DNA of 64,000 bases. It comes from Apus apus. Lineage: Eukaryota; Chordata; Aves; Apodiformes; Apodidae. The stretch spans positions 4,030,501 to 4,094,500 of the forward strand of contig NC_067295.1 of the NCBI RefSeq assembly GCF_020740795.1. Direction: 5' to 3'. Made by a program: the position numbers and the translations under genes. How positions within the stretch are numbered: the stretch's first letter is position 1; each line of letters opens with the position of its first letter. Under the pieces are notes generated by a model. The model did no database searches, was not told the origin of the DNA, and was given only the letters and a program-made list of their open reading frames with translations. Of the stretch, positions 13,448 through 24,100 are shown one piece after another.

Positions 13448-16004
13448 TCTTACACCTTGTATTAGAAATATATCTCTTTTAGTTTATATTTGCCTTGGCT
13501 TGTTCCTGCTCCCCTGGGGGATGTAGCCCCATCTTTCATTGCACTGCAGGTAAGAAGTCACGTGCAGAGCCAGCAGGATGCTTTATTTTTTCTTAACTCA
13601 TTCTATAAGGTTAGAGTGAGAGAGAATCCCAAACAGAAATCTGTATTCCATTGGGCAAAAGAATGTGGTGCTCAGAGTTAATTAGCTAGCCAGACAGAAT
13701 ATTGCTTTTGTAGCTGTCATTCCTTTGAATGAAAAGGAATATAATGATAAGTTGTAAAGATTATGAAGAAAGTTTGCTATGTATCAGGGATATTACTTTA
13801 ACAACAACAGAAAAAAAACAACAAAAGAACCAAAAAAACCCAACCATCAGCAAAATGTCCTAGTTTCTGTGTAGTTCCAAAGCTCAGTATATGGAACAAA
13901 ACATCCAGGGGAATTAATTACTCTTTTGTTGAGGTTTTTTTGTGAGGGTTTTAAATCCCAGGGAAAGCTCTGTGCAGGAGGGTATCAGTCATCTATACAC
14001 AGAACTACATAAAGTATCATTAAGGACCCCTCCAAATACATTGATTTTTTATCCAGCAGCAGAGTATCAATATTTTAACCACTGACAAGAAGATGTAGCC
14101 TTCATTAAGAAGTATTTTCCTGTGGGTAACTGAACCACTGCATAGCAAGGAAAATAAATAGTTGCCTCCCCACATCTTCTGTCTGTGCAGAAAGTGAACT
14201 CCTCACACTGCTCTGGCAGAAGAGTTGGTCAGAAATTTAAAGTATTGCTCCCTCCTCCCACCAGCAACGGACTTATCAACCCCCACGTTACATTATCTGA
14301 GCTTTTTTGCTTTCAACTTCATGGTGGGAAGACTCCTGAGCTTCCCAGGCCAAGACTGTGCTCATTTCCAGCCTTGCATTCATTCATGCCTGGGTTATAC
14401 CCACTTGTCCCCCTGCCAGCATCCTAATTGGATTAAATAGCTTTTCTACCTGGCATTTTTTCTCACAGCAACCACCTTCCAGCTCAGCTAGCATTTAGCT
14501 TGGCTAAACAAACAAAGGTTTTGGGAAGCATGTCTCCAAGGGGCCTAGAAAAGCCACTAATGTCTTGGACTCCCCAAATTGGATCCCAGTGAGACGCTAT
14601 GTTCCAGCACTGGGCAGCTCCAAATCGGGCACAGAAACAAGGAGCACCTCCATCCCAGGAGATGGATCATGGCCATGACATAGAACAGTATACCTTGAAC
14701 TATAAAGTAATTAGGTTGTTTTTTTTCTCCCCCTCCTATCTGCTTGGTTTATTCTAAGCATCCTTTTCAGTGTAGCTGTTCAGCCAGTTGAGTATAAGTC
14801 TCCTGGCATACAACTGGCTGATAATATTAGCTCCATTAACTGAAAAAGGAGGTTAGACACAGTCTACATTGAAGGCCTTAAGATCTTCCACTGGTTTGTT
14901 TCATTAATTTGTCCTCTTGGAAAAAAAACCCCACAAACCTTAATTATAAACCTATTTATATTTATAGTTCCACCTGTGTTAAACTGAACAGATGTATTTC
15001 ATTCAGCCCAAGGTAATTTTACTCTTCACTGATCTCCTGGAATATCTTAAGATTATTTATCAACACCGAAGTGAAACCAGTTTCACATCTTGCCAGTTGG
15101 GTGTTTCTCCAGTGCAGAAATCTACTGCCTCCCATACAAAGGTTGTCTGAGCTCTGCATGATTAGTAGCATTTTTTACAATCCATATCTACAGAGTTTAA
15201 AGTACCCCACAATGATGCAACTCCCCAGCAATGTTTATACCCCAAGGAGCACTTCAAAGTCTCTACTACAACCAGTCCAGCCCTGGGAATCTAAAATAAA
15301 TTCCCTGAAGTATCTTAGGGAAACCATGAAACGTATTCAAAAGTGATTTAGACCAAACGATCCAGGTTCATCCAGCCTGGCCCTCCCACACAGTCCTTCT
15401 CATCATGAACACCAAATGTTACCCACAGTGGCTTTTGGGGTTTTAGTTGCCAATAGCTCTCTCTCTTCTGAAGTGCTCTTTTTTCTCCACACTCATGCCT
15501 CAGTCATAATTGCTGTCCTACAGTGTTTTTCTTATCCTGCATTATTTGCTTTCACAACAGAAATACATGTTCTTCCATTTTACTGCCCAGCCCCCAGTCA
15601 CTAGTATACAAGAAATCCCTCCTGCTCATCCCACCTTGTTCACAGCCTAGATCAGGAGAACTCCTTTCATCACACTGCAAATAACAAGGTGTCATTTTGC
15701 TTCCTTAAAGCCATTAATCCATTAATCTGAGCTACTTAGAGGCATTAGAACTGGAAAAGCAGCTCAGTTCTCATCTGAATTTGCTGCAAACTTTGCCTTC
15801 CTAAACCTCTCACCCTCAACCTGTGGCTGTCCTCGGAGTGTGTTGGCAATGACAAGGAGGAGTGTTGCATATCCACCATGCACTGCATGTCATGTGTGAC
15901 ATTGTCACCCATGAATGAGACTAGCTGTGCCACTAGCAGTGTGTTCCTATGGGTATAGTGGCACCTCCAGCTGGGCTGGCACCTTCTCCTTGCATCTCGC
16001 TGAG
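13448..16004. other. Intergenic stretch between two CR1 fragments
   Basis: AT-rich DNA with an A-rich patch near 13,800-13,845. I see no exons, RNA genes or recognisable repeats. Confidence 0.5.
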
Positions 16005-16242
16005 GAGGGGCTGTTTACAAGGGTGTGTAGAGACAGGACAAGGGGCAACGACTTTAAACTAGAGCAGGGCAGATTTAGATTAGTACAATGAGAGTGGTAA
16101 AGTACTGGAACAGGTTGCCCAGAGAGGTGGTGGAGGCCCCATCCCTGGAAACATTCAAGGTCAGGCTTAACGAGGCTCTGAACAACCTGATCTAGTAAAA
16201 ACGGTCTCTAGATGATCTTTCAAGGTCCCTTCCAACCCCATA
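16005..16242 (+). mobile_element. CR1 LINE 3' fragment, forward orientation
   Basis: The sequence contains the CR1 signature phrases 'gtactggaacaggttgccca', 'gaggccccatccctggaaac', 'attcaaggtcaggcttaacg' and 'caaggtcccttccaacccca'. The terminal ATTCTATGAT-like repeat is missing or decayed. It lies about 1.9 kb upstream of the plus-strand P450 start codon. Confidence 0.9.
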
Positions 16243-16777
16243 CCCCTGAGCAGTGTGTGTTTGCTCCAATGTCTGGGATGGTGGGCACACCAAAACCTGG
16301 GATGGGATGCAGTGCCCTTCAAAATGTCCAGGAAAAGCAGACAACACACCTTTTGCCCATGGTGGTGTTTGAAATCATAGGCACAGTCCATTTGGTAGAG
16401 ACCCCAATGCAAAACCAGCCACAAGACTATCTGTTTTTTTTTCTTAAGTTTCCCAAGAGACTATTCTTACCCATAAATATTACTCAAACAGGACAAGGAA
16501 TGAAGCTCACTTTTACCATGAAACCAGAGCTCTACAGCAATCCTGTTTCATAAATAAACGGAATGAACCTGTTTCCCAACATGGTGAGTCAGAAAAAATT
16601 TGTTCCCAGTGAATTCAGATTTCAAGGTTACATCAAAAATTGCAAAGAGGAACCCTGGATAAACCATCCCTGCATTCACAAGTTCCTGAGTGGGAAAGCA
16701 CTTATTTAATCACATGCTCCTTCCACATCTCTGAATCAAGCGAGGTAGGACCTGACACAGGCCTGTATTACTGCGTC

Positions 16778-16795
16778 ATGAACTTGCCTGTTCAT
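16778..16795. promoter_or_regulatory. Candidate nuclear-receptor everted repeat upstream of CYP3A
   Basis: The 18 bases form a perfect palindrome, ATGAAC-TTGCCT-GTTCAT. They can be read as TGAACT and TGTTCA half-sites everted with four bases between. Mammalian CYP3A genes are induced through everted or direct repeats of AGTTCA-type half-sites bound by PXR/CAR, and birds use the related receptor CXR. A perfect AGGTCA half-site follows at 16,854-16,859. The site lies about 1.3 kb upstream of the start codon. Function is inferred; such motifs occur by chance. Confidence 0.3.
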
Positions 16796-17288
16796 TTCAA
16801 ACTAAAGTAGACTGTGTTTATTACAAAATAAGCTGCAACTGAGTTGTCTCTGAAGGTCAGAGCCAAGATCAGGCAAAGGTGAAATGAGATAAAAATGCTG
16901 CTGAGGTAAGTCAGATGATGACGTTCAGAATGTGTCTTGTACCACCATGTGGACTGTGTCCACTTGTCAGTCAACCCAGCATCAGTCACAGCAATGTCCT
17001 GGGAGACACAAGGCATTCAATGTGCTCAACGTTTGTAACACCCAGTTATTTGCACCCAGTAAACTCCCTTTTGAAGATGGCAGCTCTGGCAACAAGAAGG
17101 GAATTGCTCATTCTAGAGTTCTGAAAGAAGCCCTAGCACATATCCATGCAAACCAGGGAGCCTCCTGCCCTACCATTATGACGTCTAAACACAAGCAGCA
17201 CAGCTTTCTCCACCATCATAATCTACTCTTAGCACATCCATAACTCTAGGATGCAATTTCTTCTCCTCACCATCCTTACAGGAAAATC

Positions 17289-17331
17289 ATTTATATATAT
17301 ATTTGTATATATATATTATATATATATATTT
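17289..17331. repeat. (TA)n microsatellite
   Basis: Interrupted TATATA runs with two TTTG interruptions, about 0.8 kb upstream of the CYP3A start codon. Confidence 0.85.
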
Positions 17332-18006
17332 GTGTTTTCCCTTTTGCTTGTGTCTTCTTACCAACTGCAGCAGAAGGGCAGGACCTGCTTTTATTCAGGA
17401 ACCATGAGCTGGTGTTTTGGAACTGGTGGTACTTTAACTGCTTGCAGTTGTGGAACGACAGCATTTCTCTTACAAAACAACTGGCTACAAGCCAGCAGAC
17501 AAAGTGGACTTCCAAAGCCTTCTTAAGGGACAAATTCCTGCTGCTGTCAGAAGCTGTTCTGGATCCACCACAGGCAGAAGTGGGCAGTGCCTGCTTTCCA
17601 CAGCACATCCAGAAAGTAAGACATTTTAAACAAAACCTTAAATTCTGCCAAAGTCAATTCAGCTGCCAGGAAAGGTCTTGTCGTACAATATATAAATAAC
17701 CTTTTCACTTCACTTCCCCTTTGGTAAACCAACTCTGACACCAGCTTTGGGACTTACCTTTTCATTGTAACTTGGTTTTATTTATTTTGGTGTAAGAGCC
17801 CAGGAGCATAACTCAATAAGAACTCAGTTATTACTTATTATTATAACAGAGAAACTAGCTGAAATGCCAGGCAACGCATGTATTAAATGATTTGACCCTT
17901 AGACAGCTCAGCCAGGCACCAATCTGTGCTTTTCAGATTAGCATGTTTTGCTACCTTTGCCTTCCACTCCTCCTCCTTCATGACAGGACAGCCCCTAAAA
18001 TCCAGT

Positions 18007-18021
18007 GATTGGACATAAAAG
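18007..18021 (+). promoter_or_regulatory. Putative core promoter of plus-strand CYP3A
   Basis: A reverse CCAAT box (GATTGG) at 18,007-18,012 is followed by a TATA-like CATAAAAG at 18,014-18,021. This places a start site near 18,045-18,050 and gives a 5' UTR of roughly 60 bases before the ATG at 18,110. The arrangement resembles TATA-driven mammalian CYP3A promoters. The transcript start itself is inferred. Confidence 0.45.
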
Positions 18022-18109
18022 ATTGCACACTGTGAAACACGCCTATTTCCCACAGACTTGGGACAAATACATCAGGACAGAACTCAAAGCCAACCAGAGA
18101 AGAACCATA

Positions 18110-18180
18110 ATGAACCTTCTTCCCTACTTCTCCACGGAGACCTGGGCTCTTTTGCTTATTTTTATAGCCCTCCTGTTAAC
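18110..18180 (+). CDS. CYP3A: CYP3A plus gene, exon 1 (coding part)
   Basis: Encodes residues 1-24: a short acidic/aromatic start ([12 protein letters not shown]), then the hydrophobic ER signal-anchor. The donor GTGAGT follows directly, and 71 coding bases equals the mammalian exon. Confidence 0.93.
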
Positions 18181-21100
18181 GTGAGTAAAATATTCTTTAC
18201 TGATTCTTCATTCATGCCACTTCCCTGTTCTTGCTGTTGTTAATTTTCACACAGCTAGTCTGCCAAAGAGCAAACAGGTAGGTGTGACTTCCAGATTTCC
18301 AGCCTCTAATGAGGCTCTGGGCAATAGCAGAGGAATCTAAAGACTGGACAGATGCATGATCTTGCTCCAAGGTTTGGAGTGTTTTCCTGCACTGTTTGTC
18401 ATCTTGCTGCTAAGCATCAAAGCAATGATGGACTAATAATGGTGCCAGGCATTTGCTACCAGCAGTGTGCTGGTTGCAGTGAGGATCCTGATCCCTTAGG
18501 TTGTTTTCCACAGAAAATACAGCCTAAGGAATGCTGTGCCTCCCTGGCTGAGGTTGCTCTGTGGAGGGGAGCAAGCAGGAGGTGACCCTACTGCATGACC
18601 TGCAGAGGTGGAGCACGGCAGAAAGGCACTAGAAAGAGAGGATTCACAGGGTCAGTTCTTGCTCTTCCTGACACCTCCCATGGTGCCCAAGGAAGACACT
18701 CCATGCAGGGGCACCTGGAGGGATACTCTGCAGAAAGGAGATTTGCCACACTCCTGCAGGGACAGCATCCCATGCCTGTTCCCACAGCCCACCCTTGCTG
18801 GGGAAGAAATTAAGCCCAAGGCAAGGTCACTGCTCTGCTCCTGGCTTTCCAGGCAGAAGTGTAGCCTGCTGCTTCAGAGGAGCTCTGCTAGTGAGAAAAT
18901 GCTTTTGGCCACTTTGCTGATGCTGTTGGGCACTGCAGTGTAGCAGGGCTGGCTGCAAACCCCCCTCTGCTGGGACATACAGCATCTCTGCTGGCAGCCC
19001 CTGCCAACAAGGTTGGGCTGACAAACCTTGTAGTATTGACAAGCCCTTAGGCAAAGACTGCATGTTGCTAGCCATAAACTTTAATGATTAATGTGGTGCA
19101 TACAAGCACAATCCATTTGTCTGCCCTGGCAAAGCTCCAGCCACAGCGGTTCAGTAAGCTCTGAAACTTCTAGCCCTGGTTGTTTGTTTTGGGGTGTTTT
19201 TTTTTTTGTTTGTTTGGTTTTTTTTACCTCTTTCCTTTTACTGGGATCACTCAAAAGCCTGTTTGGGGCAGGCTCTTAAAAAAAACCACCAACAAACCAA
19301 ACAACCCCAAATCCCACCCTCATTATTGACCTAGACCTTCATGTTTCAATAACTCTGGGGCTACCCAAGGTTGCTGGTTCCCAGGCTCCCACCTTCTGTG
19401 GCCACTTGCAAATTTGTTGTGGCAAAAGGGACAAATCCCAGATCTTCATGCTCTGATACCTGGACTAAAATAGAAATTTTACTGCCCGTTAGCACAGATC
19501 TTTGTGCTCTCATACCTGAGCTAAAACAGAAATTCCACTGCCCATTAGCACTGGGATGCTGTTCAGATGCTTCTTGTTCAACTGGGGCAACATTGTTCCA
19601 GTTCACACATGAAGGAGTACCAGGCATTTCTGGTTCACTTCCATGGTGAGAAGTAATTATTACTCTCTGGCTTTACACTGAATGGTCTTTCTCAGCCTGC
19701 AGAAAACCGTGTCACGTTTTAGTCATAAAAGCATTAGATGGTGTTTTCCTGGCCACATTTCAAATGGATTAAGCCCAGCCTACGTTCCTATAGTGTTTCT
19801 GGGATTTGTAACCAGCCCAGCCTGGCGTTTCCCAGTCCTCCTGCAGCCCTGCCTGCCCATAAATGTTACAAATGAGAATTCACAAACATTTTATACCTTG
19901 TACTGAATTAACCTTTGACAAAAATGTTAAACATTGGCAAACTGAGCTCTGGGAAACCTTCCACACCTGGAAGCACCCATTCCCTGATTTTCGCCTACTC
20001 TGTTTGGACCACACGATGAGGGTTTCTGTGCTCTGGCAGCACCTGCTCTGGGGAAACTGATCCTGTTTGGGGTTCCCCAGATTTAGAAAATATTACTAAT
20101 TGCAAGGCAAATCCCTTAAGTCTCAGCCTAGACTCTGGTTTTTCAGGAAAGCATCCCCAAGATGATGGCTAAGGCACCACTATTACGTGGCCCAAAGACG
20201 ATCTCTGATAACATCCCTCTGCCAAACCTTAACAGTTTTACATCCCTTCTGGAACGAACCTCTCACTTGGGAAGCTGCAGCTACCAACTAAAAACAAATA
20301 TTTTGAGGAGCTCTTTCAACACAGCCAAAGACAAGCTTCAAAGGGCTGCAGCTCAGACCCTTGTTGAGAAACAAAAGGCCCTCAAGGTAGAAGTAATAAC
20401 TTTACAGCTGCCAAAAAGGGTGCTTTGGAGAAAAGAAATCTGCAAAGCTGTCAATAAAGTCTAAAGAGAAAACCATAAAGACAAGACTTCCTGACGCACC
20501 ATCGAGCTAACACCAGGCCAAGGGGAGGGAGAACAATACATTAAATTAAAGCACAGCTTGACAAAAGCCCTGTTTGGGACATCACTTCTGGCAATACTTT
20601 GATTTCTCTTCAATAAAAACATGCAAGCTTGGTTTTCCTTCTTCTAGCTCCCTTTCCTGCCTCTCCTTTGGTTGGCAGTGAGCTCCTCTTTTGACTTTTG
20701 CTAAAAGCTTTAAGGTCCTGTCTCCACCGAAGGACCTGTGTCTTTAGGAGACAGCTGCTTTGCCATCAGAGTCATCTCTCTGAAACACTCTGTGGCAGCA
20801 ACAAGCCTGGCCATGATTATCAAGCAGTTTTTATAGGGCAATTTTCTTTTGGGCCAATTTTTTCAGCTCCCAGACCAAGCTCCTCCTTCGAGCCAAAGGG
20901 ACATTGCTGCAGTCCCTGAGTTTTGGAGCACTGGCAGCCACGGTGATGTAGCACTAGTCTTTTGTGTCCCATAGGTATGGAACCTGGCCATTCGGTTTGT
21001 TCAAGAAATTGGGTATTCCTGGGCCAAGACCTCTGCCATTCTTTGGGACGTGCCTGGAATACCGCAAAGTAAGTTATTGAAGCCTTCCTGGCTCCAGAAC

Positions 21101-24100
21101 TATCTGCCTTTGCTTGGACAGCTGCAGCTGAACAGATACATGGGGATGATAAGTTATCTCCACATGCCAAGCTCTGTTCCAACACACAGGGTGTGCAAAG
21201 GCCAGTACGTGGGCTAAGGATTCACTAACTCACACCTCGGGGCCCTGCCCTCACAGCATCTCCAAACAAGCACTCGTGGGTAGCTGATTGAATGAGCAAA
21301 CAACTCACTCACAAGCATGATACACGTTTCTGTTGTCCTTCATGATGTTTTTAGAGATAAGAATTAGGAAGGCAGTTCACAGATATCCCTCCCGAGCCAC
21401 AATCTCCAACATCATCCCCTCTGCTGCATCCTCCCTGAGATAATTTAAAAATTACTTTCCACAGGGTTTCCTGGAGTTTGACAATGCATGTTTCCAGAAA
21501 TATGGGAAAATCTGGGGGTAAGTATGAAATGGTGATATCTTCTTAAGGTAAAATCAGAATCCATACAAAGGCGGGAAAAAAAAAAAAAAAATCATTAGGA
21601 AAGCTCCATTTTCTGAACCTGCAGCCCTGACAGTCCCAGCAGGACAAGTACAGCAATGACAGGACATTTGTGGTGGCTTTCCATTACAGCCTGGTGGCTG
21701 CTGGGCTGTGCCACTCCCACGCTACATGGAAATTGCTTTGACCTATACTCTGAAAACTGTTTTAAAGCTGATACCAAAAGTCCCTTCACCTGCTCCTAAC
21801 AAAATGAGAAGCAAAACTACTGTTTACTTAAGGGAGAAACTAGAACTGGGATGTCAGGTTCCTCTGGTTTACCAACAGCAGAGGAATGTGAGTGCCTCCC
21901 AATACTGAGAGAAGAAGCTGATCTGAACTCTCCTGACTTCCTTGTGCTGCTGGTCCTACCTGCTGTGGTGGGAGCTGGTGCAGCTCTCATTGCTCTGCTC
22001 TGGACATTTCCCATGGCTTTTATCATTGCTGCTGTAACCTGGGCTACAGACCTGCATATCCTCTATCATGTGTCCAGCAACTTTAAAAAATGAAATCTGG
22101 AAAAGGTATATTTACATAAATGGGGAGAGAGCTTAAATCTGCTTCATCTACATCTGTTCCAGGAAAGTGTTCAGAACTGGCAGCTTAAAAAAACAAAACC
22201 AAGGATCGAGTTTCATCTCCAAGGAAATTTCAGTGCTGTCAGCCCAAGTCTCCAGGCACCCAACGCAAGAGCCTAGAAGGGGTTGAACAAGTTTCCTTCT
22301 AATATTGTAATGTGTTTAAGAGCCTGGAAAAACACAGGGAGTCAGGGGAGAAAGTGAAGACACTTGCTTCATTTAGTATGTGGTCCTTTGAGCAACTGAG
22401 CCCTGCTCATGTCCCAGAGATTTGGAAGGTGTTTAACCCCCTTTATCATTTACCAGATCAGATGGGAGAAGGCCTGGAGTCCTTTTCCATCTCTAATTTC
22501 TCCATTTCTGCAGTTAGGCATCTGCAGAACAGCAAAGCTGGTGATAGAGGAGCACTTGTCAAACATTTTTTTGTGGGCATTAGCCAACCGAGCCTTGCAC
22601 TTCAACTATCTGGGGTTGTTTATCTGTCTCCTCTTCCTGACAGGTTTTATGATGGCAGGCAACCTGTGCTGGCTGTCATGGATCCCCAGATCATCAAAAC
22701 TGTGCTGGTGAAAGAGTGTTACTCCACCTTTACCAACAGGAGGGTAAGAGCAGAAGCATTGTGATATCCCAGAGAGTCCAGAAAACAAAGGGAAGGAGAC
22801 AAGCATGCCGAGCATCCAGCAGGGTTCCCGCAGGGGACAAGTGACTGCACTACAGGGATTACTGTAAATGGCCACTGCATGTCACTGTTCTCCTGCCTTA
22901 CAGCCTGGGGACCGCAGAGTCAGCCTGGCAGAGGAAGCTGTTCCCTGCCTATCAGACAAATTCTGCTCTCACACCTACATTTATATATATGGATGAATTT
23001 GAATCTGTGTGAGCATGCAGGAATCTGCACTGCTCCAGCAAGCACAAGTGCCTCCAGCTGGGACACAGGCTCTGGGTGACAGGGTTAGGTGTTAGTGCAC
23101 GTGTACAGATAGGTATGTTGGGCTTGTTGGGTTACTTGTTCTGGACATGGAAATGGCATCTCACAGCTGGTTTTCTGCAGGAAAGAGGGCTATTTATGTG
23201 TGTGGATCTTGAGAGAGGCTGTAAGGCCAGAGCCTGTTGGCAGTAGTAATGTCCCTGAAATAGCCTGGACAGGTCTACACACTACATTCCCATCCTCACA
23301 AAGAAGCCACTATCTTTTCTGGGGTTAACACCTTGCTTTTTTCCCCTTCCAGCATGTAGACCTAGCAGGGGTGCTGCAAAATGCTGTCTCATTAGCTGAA
23401 GATGAACAGTGGAAGCGGATTCGGACTGTGCTCTCTCCAACCTTCACCAGTGGGAAACTAAAGGAGGTAAACCACAGAAGACCATAAGAAATTCAGTAGA
23501 CAGTGATTCCAGGCTGATATTGTCACAGGGGTCTGATTTCCTTAGGCAGAGTCTGGCAGCTTAGCTGGCCTGTTTAATTTATGCTTAATTTACAACAAAA
23601 AAGGCTTAAAATAAAAACTTAGCAGAAAGATCTTACATACAAATATTCATGAAACTCCCTGTAGTCTTCATAAGCCTGTCTGAAAGGAGTAAAATATACT
23701 ATACTAAAGTGACCATCTCTGGCTTGTGTTACAGATGTTCCCTATAATGAAGCACTACGGGGAAGCTTTGGTGAAAAATGTTCAAAAGCAAGTAGAGAAC
23801 GACAACTCAATATCTGTAAAGGAGTAAGTAGATGGCAGGAGCAGCAGGCTAAGCAGCAAAGCCTGTTAGCAAGTGCTGCAGTTCAGTCCTTACTGGCAAC
23901 ACAGATCACTTGCTGGGCAAACCAGACCTCTGAAATGAGGAACAGGGTTAAATGAAAAAGCCTGGCTGGAGACACTTAGTGTGGCTCTGTATGTGTCATC
24001 CTCATCTGTGCCCTGCAGATGGGCTCTGAAATCTGTGTGTTTCACCCTCAGTATCAAAGCAGAGATGCAGAAAGGGCAGCTGCACATCAGTCACACAACA

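Noticed and set aside
22312-22764. 150-codon open frame covering intron 3 and exon 4 of the plus-strand CYP3A
   Set aside because: Only 22,644-22,743 is coding. The rest is intron read-through that ends soon after the exon 4 donor.
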